From NCBI RefSeq assembly GCF_000428065.1, contig NZ_ATZF01000002.1, positions 356,674-420,673 of the forward strand: 64,000 nt of DNA, written 5' to 3'. Under the pieces are notes generated by a model. The model made no database searches. It saw nothing but the letters and a program-made list of their open reading frames with translations, and had not been told where the DNA came from. Source of the stretch: Shimazuella kribbensis DSM 45090 (GTDB lineage Bacteria > Bacillota > Bacilli > Thermoactinomycetales > Thermoactinomycetaceae). The position numbers and the translations under genes are program-made. Positions 38,708-47,597 of the stretch are shown here, piece after piece (within the stretch, counting starts at the first letter, position 1; each line of letters opens with the position of its first letter).

Positions 38708-38992
38708 CTATTCTACCGTAGTAATCAACCACAAACGATAAAGCAAATATATGCCCAAATAGGAAGCCGAAATCAAGAAAAACGGATTCAAGAATAATCC
38801 ATGGATACTTGTCATATAAACTTCATGATCACGAATAACGCTATAAATACCTAAGGAAGCAATACTGCTAAAAACCATGAAGGACAATACGGCAATACCA
38901 TTAAAAATTATTTTTGTTTTGGGCCATACCCATTGAACTAAATAGAAGAGAAGCGGGACAAATATATTCCCTAGTACTATTAATAGTTTCAT
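38708..38992 (-). CDS. small three- to four-pass membrane protein
   Basis: About 94 residues, starting MKLLIVLGNIFVPLLFYLVQW after a GGTGATGAGAG ribosome site. Three to four hydrophobic helices and a short polar C-terminus. No family recognised. Confidence 0.6.
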   Translation of the reverse strand: MKLLIVLGNIFVPLLFYLVQWVWPKTKIIFNGIAVLSFMVFSSIASLGIYSVIRDHEVYMTSIHGLFLNPFFLISASYLGIYLLYRLWLITTVE

Positions 38993-39061
38993 GCTCTCAT
39001 CACCTACTATCATTGTTTGCTATCATTTTGTTTCGCATACAATGTAATAGATGAAAGGAAA

Positions 39062-40492
39062 TCAGCGATTATCGAAATCAACTTGATGCAATGGAATTTG
39101 TTTGGTTTTCTTTTTCCATTTATAGATGAAAAATAGAAGTAAAAATAATGGAATGCTAATATAGGATACTAGTACACCTTGCCAATCAATTTGCTGACCT
39201 GTAAATGCTTGTACATTTTGACCAATGATGATTACCAAACAGAAAATACCGGCAAATAACGGTCCAAATGGATACCATTTTGCCCGATATGGCAAAGAAT
39301 TCAAATCTTTCCCTTGAGCTACCCATGCTTTCCGAAAACGATAATGGCTAATGGCAATACCTAGCCAAGCTAAAAATCCTGATAATCCCGAGGCATTAAG
39401 CAACCACAAATAAACCTTTCCATCTCCAAAGATAGAAGATAAGAATGTGAGCCCTCCAACCAAAACAGTAAACAATAATGCTACAACAGGAACGCCTCTT
39501 CTATTCACTTTTCCTAGACTCTTTGGTGCTTGCTTTTCTTTTGAAAGATTCCACAGCATACGAGTACAAGCATAGATAGCGGAATTACCCGCTGAGAGAA
39601 CAGCTGTCAAGACAATAAAATTAACGAAAGAAGCTGCGCCTTCAAACCCAAGATTGAAAAAAACAATCGTAAAAGGACTAAGCGCAATTTCGTCTCCACC
39701 TAATAGTCGTGGATCATTTGAAGGAATAAGAAATCCAATGACAAGTAATGCAAGCACATAAAACAAAAGTATGCGCCAAAAGATTTGTTTGACTGCTTTT
39801 GGTAAAGATTTTTCAGGATTTTTACTCTCTCCAGCAGTTACTCCTACTAATTCGGTACCTTGGAAAGAGAATCCCGCAACAATAAGCAATTGAAACAACG
39901 TGAAATAACCGCCATGAAATGCACCAGATCCTGCATGAATATTTGAAAATCCGACTGCAGAACCTCCAATCACACCAAAAATCATTAGTATTCCTACAAT
40001 AATAAAAACAATAATAGCTACTACTTTAATTAATGCAAACCAAAACTCTGATTCTCCAAAGCCCCTAACAGAGATTAGATTAAAAACAACAAATACAAAT
40101 AAAAATAACAAGCTCCATAAATAGGAAGGTACGGTGGGAAACCAAAATTTCATCAAAAGGGCACCCGCAGATAATTCAACTGCAATTGTGACTGCCCAGT
40201 TATACCAGTAATTCCATCCAAGGGCAAAACCTAGAGCTGGATCAACAAAACGCGAAGCATATGTACTGAACGAACCAGTAACAGGCATGAAGCTTGCCAT
40301 TTCCCCAAGACTAGTCATCAAAAAAAAGACCATGAATCCTATAACTGCATAAGCTAAAATCGCACCACCTGCACCCGCTTGATGAATGGCTGTCCCACTA
40401 GCTAAGAACAAACCAGTTCCAATGGATCCACCTATCGCCAACATAGAAATGTGGCGAGAAGACAGATCACGACGTAGATCGTTCTCTCCCAA
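39062..40492 (-). CDS. amino acid permease (APC family)
   Basis: Twelve-TM secondary transporter of about 476 residues. The N-terminus ENDLRRDLSSRHISMLAIGGSIGTGLFLASG matches the first amphipathic segment and unwound helix 1 of APC transporters (GSIGTG, about residues 19-24). Lysine/aromatic-type permeases share it. I chose TTG 40492, seven bases after GGAGG. The frame runs on upstream to 40591, but that part contains a perfect terminator hairpin and cannot be the real N-terminus. Substrate not assignable. Confidence 0.88.
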   Translation of the reverse strand: MGENDLRRDLSSRHISMLAIGGSIGTGLFLASGTAIHQAGAGGAILAYAVIGFMVFFLMTSLGEMASFMPVTGSFSTYASRFVDPALGFALGWNYWYNWAVTIAVELSAGALLMKFWFPTVPSYLWSLLFLFVFVVFNLISVRGFGESEFWFALIKVVAIIVFIIVGILMIFGVIGGSAVGFSNIHAGSGAFHGGYFTLFQLLIVAGFSFQGTELVGVTAGESKNPEKSLPKAVKQIFWRILLFYVLALLVIGFLIPSNDPRLLGGDEIALSPFTIVFFNLGFEGAASFVNFIVLTAVLSAGNSAIYACTRMLWNLSKEKQAPKSLGKVNRRGVPVVALLFTVLVGGLTFLSSIFGDGKVYLWLLNASGLSGFLAWLGIAISHYRFRKAWVAQGKDLNSLPYRAKWYPFGPLFAGIFCLVIIIGQNVQAFTGQQIDWQGVLVSYISIPLFLLLFFIYKWKKKTKQIPLHQVDFDNR

Positions 40493-40514
40493 ATCAACAC
40501 CTCCAAAGAATCCA

Positions 40515-40541
40515 TTAAAAAAACCGCTTTGAAAGCGGTTG
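40515..40541 (-). terminator. terminator of the AAA+ operon, just before the permease gene
   Basis: On the minus strand AACCGCTTT pairs with AAAGCGGTT, directly followed by TTTTTTA. It separates the five-gene operon from the permease and fixes the permease start downstream of it. Confidence 0.85.
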
Positions 40542-40608
40542 CTTCTATACATAGGATATCGATTCATGATTCTAATTTCAACATTTGTCAAAAAATACTA
40601 TTGTTATT

Positions 40609-42159
40609 TTATGGGTATAACATATTTCTTTTTATTTTTCCCATTTCTGGATCATCTATGATTGGTCTTCCGGAGGCAGATACAGCTCTTTCTCTTCCCC
40701 ACTTACGAATAGCCCGTATTTGTTCTGGACTTGTTTGGGACAATGGTACGACATTTTGGAAACTTTTGCGAAACAGATCTACGGTAATAGAATTATCCCC
40801 ATTTAAAAATGCTTGTTTTACTACATCACGTACAGCAGATTCAATGTCTGCTCCTGCAAATCCATCTGATAGACGAACCAACTCATCCAATAATCGATCA
40901 TCTAAACTTCGTTTTAAACCTCGATGAATATAAATATTAATGATATCTTTTCGTTCTTCAGGAGTAGGTAAATCCACAAAAAACAGCTCATCAAAACGTC
41001 CTCGACGCAACAATTCTGGTGGAAGTTTCGATACATCATTGGCAGTAGCAACAACAAATACACGGGAACGAGCTTCTTGCAACCAAAATAAAAACTGTCC
41101 AACCAAGCGATTGGTGACTCCCGTATTATCGCCTTGCGTTCCAGCTAAACCTTTTTCAATCTCATCAATCCACAACACACAAGGAGAGACATGATCTGCT
41201 GTACTCAGGGCATCTTTCAATCTACCTTCTGATTGCCCTACATATTGGCCGAATATAGTAGCGAAGTCCAAGCGATATAACGGCATATTCCAACTTACAG
41301 AAATAGCTTTGGCAGATAATGATTTTCCGCAACCTGGAACCCCTACTAAAAGCACTCCCCGTGGAGGTCGAATCCCTCTTTCTCTCAAATCAGCAGTCAA
41401 TAATGGTCTTTCATGATCCAACCATTTTCGTAAACCTTCTAAACCTCCAACAGTTAGATCCTGATCTCGGACAAAAATACGCTCTAATCCGGAGATATCA
41501 GAAAAAACACTATCTTTCACTTGAGTTAATTCTGCAAGATCTTCTTTTTCGATACTCCCTTTCGCCAGTAAGGTTGCGATTACATTCTCTGCTTCGATCT
41601 GACTTATTCCTGACAAAATAGCTGCCGCTTCTTTTTCATCTTTGTCAGTCCAGCTAATAGGGATTTGCCCTTTATAAGGTCCTATTTGTTCTCGTATAAT
41701 CAATAACATTTCATCTTCAGTAGGGACATCAAGAGTCACAGACATCCCTAAACGCGCCAATGGATTCCACACTGGATTTGAAGTTACCACTACGACAGAA
41801 CCGCCAGTCTCTGCTGCAAGCATTGCTACATCATAAAAATAACGGGCAGTAGGGGTGTCGTCTTCTAGATCCGAAACTTCGGTAAGTACATAGGTAAGGT
41901 TCTGTCTCTGAGCAAACTGACTACTGATAAAATCAATAGCACCCATAATAGATCGATCTTCACTAATAGTACGATGATGAACTAAATCTCGCATTCCTTG
42001 TGAAAGAGTATGCACATAAGCAGGTATATTGATCTTTTGAGCCAGGTTCCTAATGACTTCAAGAACACGTGAACGTTCTGAACTACGAATCGATATAAAA
42101 GGGATACGTGCTTTTAAGTATCTTTCCAGAACATCCGTAAAACCTTTGAGATCGCTCAT
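40609..42159 (-). CDS. Ycf46-like AAA+ ATPase
   Basis: A 516-residue protein. The N-terminal ~210 residues resemble the regulatory domain of Ycf46-type AAA proteins (IPFISIRSSERSRVLEVI; YVLTEVSDLEDD). The AAA core follows: Walker A VGVPGCGKSLSAKA near 250, IFGQYVGQSEGRLKDAL, Walker B CVLWIDEIEKGLAG, sensor-1 FVVATANDVSKLPPELLRRGRFDELF with the Arg finger. A FtsH/Cdc48-like C-lid is present but no protease motif. The last gene of the operon; its ATG overlaps the stop of the previous gene (TAATG). Its cellular role is unknown. Confidence 0.8.
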   Translation of the reverse strand: MSDLKGFTDVLERYLKARIPFISIRSSERSRVLEVIRNLAQKINIPAYVHTLSQGMRDLVHHRTISEDRSIMGAIDFISSQFAQRQNLTYVLTEVSDLEDDTPTARYFYDVAMLAAETGGSVVVVTSNPVWNPLARLGMSVTLDVPTEDEMLLIIREQIGPYKGQIPISWTDKDEKEAAAILSGISQIEAENVIATLLAKGSIEKEDLAELTQVKDSVFSDISGLERIFVRDQDLTVGGLEGLRKWLDHERPLLTADLRERGIRPPRGVLLVGVPGCGKSLSAKAISVSWNMPLYRLDFATIFGQYVGQSEGRLKDALSTADHVSPCVLWIDEIEKGLAGTQGDNTGVTNRLVGQFLFWLQEARSRVFVVATANDVSKLPPELLRRGRFDELFFVDLPTPEERKDIINIYIHRGLKRSLDDRLLDELVRLSDGFAGADIESAVRDVVKQAFLNGDNSITVDLFRKSFQNVVPLSQTSPEQIRAIRKWGRERAVSASGRPIIDDPEMGKIKRNMLYP

Positions 42160-42677
42160 TAGAATATAATTCTCCTCTTCGTTTTCCCCATTGGAATCGG
42201 GGCTTCATTTGTCTCTGGTTGTTTGACTAGTATAGGGGTATGTTGAACCACTCGAATCAATCTACTATTTGAACCTTTTTTGACCTCTTCGAGCAAGTAA
42301 TTTTGTAAATTTTGAGCATTTTTTTCAATTTCCTCACTAAACTTCTTCGTTATTTCATCTGGAAATGTTGGCGAAGTTACAAAACGAAACAGGTAACTGA
42401 TTTGGCGACGCAGGGCAAGTATAGCTTGTACGACGTTGTTTTCTTCTCCTTGTGCTCTGCCAAGCTCTTTACCAAATTGATCAACTGCTCGTTGTAACCG
42501 TGCAGAAACTGCCTCACTCATTTTTTGTGTAAAACGTTCCGCAACCCCTTTTGTCCAAGGCACTTTCCCTTTCGATATTGCAACCACTAATTCTTCATCT
42601 CGCTGTCCATCGCGAAAAATTTGAAAACTGGATACCCAATCTGCATAGGTAGTTGGTGATTTCAGACCTTCGCTCAT
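42159..42677 (-). CDS. hypothetical helical protein of the AAA+ operon
   Basis: 172 residues, mostly helical, no TM or signal peptide. The sequence has an N-terminal WVSSFQIFRDGQRDEELV segment and a long helix QRAVDQFGKELGRAQGEENN. The C-terminal tail is basic (KTKRRIIF). It overlaps genes on both sides, which indicates a stoichiometric partner of the ATPase. Family not recognised. Confidence 0.65.
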   Translation of the reverse strand: MSEGLKSPTTYADWVSSFQIFRDGQRDEELVVAISKGKVPWTKGVAERFTQKMSEAVSARLQRAVDQFGKELGRAQGEENNVVQAILALRRQISYLFRFVTSPTFPDEITKKFSEEIEKNAQNLQNYLLEEVKKGSNSRLIRVVQHTPILVKQPETNEAPIPMGKTKRRIIF

Positions 42678-42862
42678 TTGTTTTTTCCTCTCTTTATAAG
42701 TTTAAATGGCGGGAGCAGATCCCATTGTGGAAATTTGGAATAGCCACCTTCGTCCTGATTTTTCTCATTGGATACAAAAACAGATTTTTTGGGATCCTCA
42801 TTTGAAAGTTCATCTTTAAATACACTCATAGGTTCTTCATCTTTAAACGGATTATCATTCAT
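42674..42862 (-). CDS. small acidic hypothetical protein of the AAA+ operon
   Basis: 62 residues, MNDNPFKDEEPMSVFKDE, disordered and charged, ending LLPPFKLIKRGKNK. The second of two adjacent ATGs (42862) is six bases from AGGAGG. It overlaps the next gene by 4 bases. Probably an adaptor or linker peptide; function unknown. Confidence 0.6.
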   Translation of the reverse strand: MNDNPFKDEEPMSVFKDELSNEDPKKSVFVSNEKNQDEGGYSKFPQWDLLPPFKLIKRGKNK

Positions 42863-42872
42863 CATTATCCTC

Positions 42873-44450
42873 CTAACGTATGACAACACGAGTCTTATCG
42901 TAATTGCGTTGTAATGTCTCTTTTACATGTAAAGGTTTTAATAGTTCCGGTAACTTTTCTGCTTTTTGATCCGCTTGTTTGAAAGCTTGTCGATAATCAA
43001 CTACATCAGCTAATGTAGCTTTCATTTCATTTTGAACAAAAGTCTCAACCTCTTTCATTTGATCACGAACTGGTTTTTCTTTCATCCATTTATAAAGAAA
43101 CCCTCCTGCTAATAATGCAATAACGCTAAAAATTGGGGATATAGCGATGGACGTGTACACAAAGAGACCACCCGCTAGAACTGCAGTAAGGATTAATTTT
43201 GCTTTTTTCTGTTTCATATAACCTTTTGATAAACGTAACTTCCAAATCTTTTTCATTTGTTTTTTATAAGACTCCGTCAAGGCTTTGTGCACGGAAGTCT
43301 CACAGGATTCTTCGTTATCACCATTTTGAGTATGGAAGGCCCAATTTTCCATCAAATGTATTTCTTGAACTTTTTTAGGACTGGTCAGCTCAATATCCAT
43401 AGGCACTTGATTTCGAATAGATAGTGTAAGGTCATTATGTGTCTCTACAATAACATCTTTTAACATAGCCAAGGCAAAACGTTGTGAAGAAGGGGATACT
43501 TGCAAGGTTTCTGGATACATTGCCATGTTGCGAAGCAATTCTAAATAATTTTGTACAGGAGCAAATAATTCTTTTTCAGCTAATACTTTTTCCTCAAAAA
43601 TATCTTTCTCCCCATTTGACTCAATCACAATTTGCATAGACCGCTCTTCTCTACGAAGTTCGAGTTCATCATCCTCATACTGAAACACCAATTTTTCTAA
43701 TAAAGCATCCACTGCTTCTTCTACACGTGAAGATGGAGAAAAGTCTTGATCAAGTGCTCCTTGTAAATACCCACCAATTTCTTCATGATACTGAACAATC
43801 TGAGCAGAGTACCCTATTTCTTTCCAAGAGTTACTATTTTGAACTAAATAAGGGAACTTTTCTTCCATCGAAGGGTATTTTACACGTTGAAACAATGCAT
43901 TTCGCCAATTTTTTCTCTCTTCACTCAGTAAATCTACTTTTGAAGTGAACTCGTCCATCCATTGTTCGCTCTGATCGAGAAAAGATTGACAAATGGCTAA
44001 GGGAAACACCCCATTTGTTATACCATCCATCACCATAACCAAATCACGGTCTGCTTGCATTGGATTCACTTCTTGAAAATATTGTTCGAACCATTGTCGG
44101 CACGCTTCTTGTCGATTATATCTCCTGCTGACTAACGCGAAAAATAGGGATGTTTTTTTCGGATTCCGACGCATAGCTTCTTCCAAAGCTCGCTCAGCCA
44201 ATTCCCTCTGATCACTGACCCAACCTGTTAATGCAATCAATGCAGGCGCTAACCAATACTTTGGGGTAGTGATCATCATCTCTTCTGTAACATTTTTAAT
44301 CACATCGGACCGCACAAGTGACAAATCAATCGCTTGCAAGATACCTGTTGCAGTACGTCTAAGTTGATCATAGTGCGCAAACTTTTGCTCAAGCTCTTGT
44401 CTTACGCGTACCAGTTTGATCTCTGCTAATTGTAAATCAATTTGTGGCAT
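42873..44450 (-). CDS. large hypothetical protein with C-terminal membrane hairpin, AAA+ operon
   Basis: 525 residues. The N-terminal ~370 residues are soluble and helical (LIALTGWVSDQRELAERALEEAMRRNPKKT reads like a TPR-like pair). Two adjacent TM helices occur at about 425-465 (LILTAVLAGGLFVYTSIAISP; SVIALLAGGFLYKWM), followed by a charged 60-residue tail. It could tether the complex to the membrane, placing the ATPase near the surface. No recognised domain. Six bases separate it from the first gene. Confidence 0.65.
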   Translation of the reverse strand: MPQIDLQLAEIKLVRVRQELEQKFAHYDQLRRTATGILQAIDLSLVRSDVIKNVTEEMMITTPKYWLAPALIALTGWVSDQRELAERALEEAMRRNPKKTSLFFALVSRRYNRQEACRQWFEQYFQEVNPMQADRDLVMVMDGITNGVFPLAICQSFLDQSEQWMDEFTSKVDLLSEERKNWRNALFQRVKYPSMEEKFPYLVQNSNSWKEIGYSAQIVQYHEEIGGYLQGALDQDFSPSSRVEEAVDALLEKLVFQYEDDELELRREERSMQIVIESNGEKDIFEEKVLAEKELFAPVQNYLELLRNMAMYPETLQVSPSSQRFALAMLKDVIVETHNDLTLSIRNQVPMDIELTSPKKVQEIHLMENWAFHTQNGDNEESCETSVHKALTESYKKQMKKIWKLRLSKGYMKQKKAKLILTAVLAGGLFVYTSIAISPIFSVIALLAGGFLYKWMKEKPVRDQMKEVETFVQNEMKATLADVVDYRQAFKQADQKAEKLPELLKPLHVKETLQRNYDKTRVVIR

Positions 44451-44456
44451 TTATAT

Positions 44457-44915
44457 TCACTCCTTCACAACAGAAACTTCTCCATTCCTCGCAACTGCCC
44501 TGATACAATCTTTGTACACTTCAATAAATTCATAACTCGGGTGAAGTGCTAGCCCTCTGGCTTTTGCAAATTCATTAGGTACAGAGTCCGTCTTTTTTAT
44601 ATGGTGTATAATGGTTTGATTTCGATCAATAAGATGGACATCATAACAATCATCCAAATAACATTTTGCCAATATTCCTATCAATTGTTCTTGCTTTGGT
44701 ACATCTGCAAACTGCTTCTCAAGCGATGCAAAAACAGCATCTATATCCCATTCTACTTGACTATTCACATCCAAATCAGCAACCAATTTTAAATATTCAT
44801 CTGTCCTTTTCTGTCTCAATCGTTCCAACAATTCGAACTTTGATCTGATTGGACGAATGATTGTATTGTTATCCTGGCTTCTTTCTTTTAAACCTGGAAT
44901 TATAGGTCGACGCAA
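44457..44915 (-). CDS. hypothetical protein, first gene of the AAA+ operon
   Basis: 152 residues, starting at TTG 44915 after AAAGGACGG. The C-terminal half is Cys-containing and beta-rich (LIGILAKCYLDDCYDVHLIDRN; SYEFIEVYKDCIRAVARNGE), the N-terminal part basic. No signal peptide. Family not recognised. The operon start region at 44916-44960 holds a TATAAT-like box but no clear -35. Confidence 0.6.
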   Translation of the reverse strand: MRRPIIPGLKERSQDNNTIIRPIRSKFELLERLRQKRTDEYLKLVADLDVNSQVEWDIDAVFASLEKQFADVPKQEQLIGILAKCYLDDCYDVHLIDRNQTIIHHIKKTDSVPNEFAKARGLALHPSYEFIEVYKDCIRAVARNGEVSVVKE

Positions 44916-44974
44916 AATAATCCGTCCTTTCTAAAAAGAACTTTCCTTCATTATATTGCAAAAAGAATAGACAA

Positions 44975-45018
44975 AAAAGAAAAGGTTTGTGTTTAATACC
45001 TACCTTTCTTTTTCTTGC
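44975..45018 (-). terminator. terminator-like repeat before the AAA+ operon
   Basis: On the minus strand AAAAAGAAAGGT pairs with ACCTTTTCTTTTTT; T-run present. May insulate the operon from upstream transcription. Confidence 0.5.
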
Positions 45019-45075
45019 CTATTTTAACGCAAGTCAATCATTCACTAGGAAAAACGGAGTATTTGTTTCCGCACA

Positions 45076-45127
45076 ACAAAACAACGAGGTTTATGATTTC
45101 ATTGCACCATAAACCTTGTTGTTTTGT
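45076..45127. repeat. long near-perfect hairpin
   Basis: ACAAAACAACgAGGTTTATG pairs with its complement over 20 bases with one mismatch, with a 12-base loop. No T-run beyond the stem, though it can fold on either strand. Terminator of the SDR gene is the simplest reading. Confidence 0.6.
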
Positions 45128-45476
45128 ATAAATGTGATTATTTTTGGGACCGAAGCACTATCATTATGAATTGCAATACGTCAGCTACTCCCCCAAAAGG
45201 AGGTCTACCACAGTCCAACAACCGTGCCTTGTGCAGAGGAGATTCCATTAAAGAAATTATAAAATGATTCAATATATTTAATCAATATTCTTTCTAGTTA
45301 ATAACGGAACTAACCGATCAATGCGCAAATCCGTCCTTTTAAAATTACTTAGTTTCGTCTGACATCTTCTTTCTGATCCAAACTACTTATTATTAATTGA
45401 CACGAACCATACAACAAGTTCATTCTAACAGCTACAGTTTTTCTAAAATACATCGAAAACAGGAAAAGAAAGTTCT

Positions 45477-46217
45477 TTAATGAGAAGTCCATCCTCCATC
45501 AATAACCAATTCTGTACCTGTTGTGAATCTTGATTCGTCAGAAGCCAAATACAACACTCCGTTAGCAACATCATTTGACTCGCCCAAAAAAGGAAGTGGT
45601 GTTACCGATTCAAAGTGTTTCCTGACTCCCTCATTTGCAAGTAAATCTTCAGTCATCGGAGTATGAATCATTCCAGGATATACCGAGTTTACACGAATTT
45701 TATATTTGGCATATTCTACAGCTGCACTCTTACTAATCGCACGAATGGCTCCTTTTGAAGCTGTGTAGGGATTGACTCCTCCTGCTATTAACCCGGCAAC
45801 TGATGAAATATTGATAATCGAACCTCCTCCTACTTCCTTCATAATAGGAATAACATACTTCATTCCTAAGAAAGTTCCGATCATATTGACATTCAATACT
45901 CTTCTCCATTCCTCGATAACATCATCATGATTTGCAGGTGTACTAGCATTATTCACTAAAATATCTATTTTGTCATATTTTTCACAAATCTTCCTAACCA
46001 GGCTACTCCAATGTTCTTCTATAGCGATATCATGATAAAAAGAAATTGCTTCCCCTCCTTTTTTTCGAATGTCATCTGCAACTTTATGTACTTTTTGTTC
46101 TTGAATATCGATTAAAACAACGCTTGCTCCTTCATTCGCGAAAAGAACAGCCTCTGCTTTTCCTTGACCACTTGCCGCTCCTGTGATTATTGCTACTTTC
46201 CCCACTAAGCGTCCCAT
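45477..46217 (-). CDS. SDR family NAD(P)-dependent oxidoreductase
   Basis: A 246-residue classical SDR. The cofactor motif VAIITGAASGQGKAEA (TGxxxGxG) is at about 8-23, NNAS near 90, the catalytic Ser in INISSVAGL and YTASK supplying Tyr and Lys. GMIHTPMTE and the end IDGGWTSH are typical of the 3-oxoacyl-ACP reductase / hydroxysteroid dehydrogenase type. Start ATG 46217 (MGRLVGKV), three codons inside the longest frame, is favoured by the family N-terminus and AAAGGGG spacing. Substrate unknown. Confidence 0.85.
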   Translation of the reverse strand: MGRLVGKVAIITGAASGQGKAEAVLFANEGASVVLIDIQEQKVHKVADDIRKKGGEAISFYHDIAIEEHWSSLVRKICEKYDKIDILVNNASTPANHDDVIEEWRRVLNVNMIGTFLGMKYVIPIMKEVGGGSIINISSVAGLIAGGVNPYTASKGAIRAISKSAAVEYAKYKIRVNSVYPGMIHTPMTEDLLANEGVRKHFESVTPLPFLGESNDVANGVLYLASDESRFTTGTELVIDGGWTSH

Positions 46218-46625
46218 AAACACCATACCCCTTTAAAATGAAAGCCTATTTTTCTGAGATAAGACGTATTCAACTTCAAAGAAAAATGAATCATTAGTAG
46301 AATATATAAAACATTATAACATTTTTTTCAATTTATCTACATAATATTCTTAAAACAGATGGATCAACAAGGTTAGTAATTACTATACTCATGCAACTTA
46401 CAACAAATAAACTCAGTCAACAATCTTTTATAACAATCTGTTCAAATCTTATATTTTATTTAAAATAATAAATTATAATCTTATTTTTACTAATTCCAAT
46501 GTGTGAAAATGGTCCATTCTCCTTCCTGCCACCATGTAAATTGTATTGACTGCAAATAAAAGTATAGATATGGTAGAAATAGAAACAGTTAAATTCTCCG
46601 TTTTCCTTGGAATAGAGAGGGCAGT
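46218..46625. other. A+T-rich intergenic region between divergent genes
   Basis: Contains poly-A/T tracts only; no reading frame with a ribosome site and no strong inverted repeat was seen. It must hold the promoters of the SDR and hydrolase genes. Confidence 0.5.
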
Positions 46626-47447
46626 ATGCCATACAACGAATCTCTTGGGATTGATTTGGGTGAGGCTTTTGAAGGTTCCTTTTTCCTGCAAGGATCCAAT
46701 GATATCCTCATCTATTTCTGTCCAGGATGGTCGGAAACGCCAAAGTCCCTACAACCAGCAGCTTGTTATCTTCATCATCTTGGATACTCTGTAGTCGTTC
46801 CGAGTTATCCAGATTATTCCTCTACCATCAAGTGGACTGACTGGTGGAGTTCATACTGGACACGGTTGCTGGAGATCAGAGAGTACGGGGTCAAAAAGAT
46901 TTATTTGGCAGGCTTCTCCATGGGAGGGCTCTTCAGTCTGCTAGCTTCGACACTTTCTGATCAACTCGAGCAAGATGGTAGTCTTCAAGTGATGGGGATT
47001 ATCGCCATCAGTCCACCACTTACTTTGCAATGGAAGAGCAGACTCCCAACATCTGCAATTCGAGTGACTTCTTTGGATCGACCTTTGGCCCAAGGAATCA
47101 GTCGGTTTCGCCCAACGATTCCTTTTAAGCGATCAGAGATCCCCTTTGCCAAATACCGCGGATCAGACCTAGATCGTCCAATCATCTCAGTCATCGAATT
47201 GATCCGATCCATTCGTTTCACCAATCGGACACTCCAAAAATATCCTCCTCGTAAACCTACTCTCGTGTTGCTAGCAAGAAAAGATGAGGTGGTTCACAAC
47301 AAAAAAACAGAACGAATCACCATGAAAAGGCTAGCACATGTGAAAATCGCGGAGGTAATGGGAGGTCATAACTGTCTTCTCGATCATTCCTGTCGGATTG
47401 TGTGTGACACAATCCACCAATTCATTACACAAACGAAGGAAAGCTGA
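46626..47447 (+). CDS. alpha/beta hydrolase (carboxylesterase-like)
   Basis: A 273-residue alpha/beta-fold hydrolase. FCPGWSETPKSLQP carries the oxyanion strand, IYLAGFSMGGLFSLLAS the nucleophile elbow (GFSMGG, Ser near 103), LVLLARKDEVVHNKK the acidic residue, and MGGHNCLLDHS the catalytic His. The set resembles Est30-type monoacylglycerol lipase/carboxylesterases. Cytosolic, no signal. Start ATG 46626 behind GAGAGGG. Confidence 0.82.
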   Translation: MPYNESLGIDLGEAFEGSFFLQGSNDILIYFCPGWSETPKSLQPAACYLHHLGYSVVVPSYPDYSSTIKWTDWWSSYWTRLLEIREYGVKKIYLAGFSMGGLFSLLASTLSDQLEQDGSLQVMGIIAISPPLTLQWKSRLPTSAIRVTSLDRPLAQGISRFRPTIPFKRSEIPFAKYRGSDLDRPIISVIELIRSIRFTNRTLQKYPPRKPTLVLLARKDEVVHNKKTERITMKRLAHVKIAEVMGGHNCLLDHSCRIVCDTIHQFITQTKES

Positions 47448-47450
47448 GGA

Positions 47451-47486
47451 AATGACGGCTGTCACAATGGACAGCCGTCATCCATG
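47451..47486 (+). terminator. terminator of the hydrolase gene
   Basis: ATGACGGCTGTC pairs with GACAGCCGTCAT around ACAATG; strong stem, weak T-run. Confidence 0.75.
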
Positions 47487-47534
47487 CATTTTACCCCCAT
47501 ATAATACACGCTAAAAAAGAATTTACTCAAAATA

Positions 47535-47560
47535 AAGCGACCCTATTTTTAGGATCGCTT
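47535..47560 (-). terminator. terminator of the ATP-grasp pair
   Basis: On the minus strand AAGCGATCCTA pairs with TAGGGTCGCTT, followed by a T-rich stretch. Confidence 0.75.
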
Positions 47561-47597
47561 CCCTATTAAAATGCACACTTTTTATGCTTGTCCATTT

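Larger units (their letters stand above)
44916..45476. other. A+T-rich intergenic region with two inverted repeats, no gene
   Basis: Holds the terminator-like repeat at 44975-45018 and the long hairpin at 45076-45127, both listed separately. A minus-strand frame MRIDRLVPLLTRKNID with an AAAGGACGG site (about 45325) may be a remnant. Nothing else supported. Confidence 0.5.
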
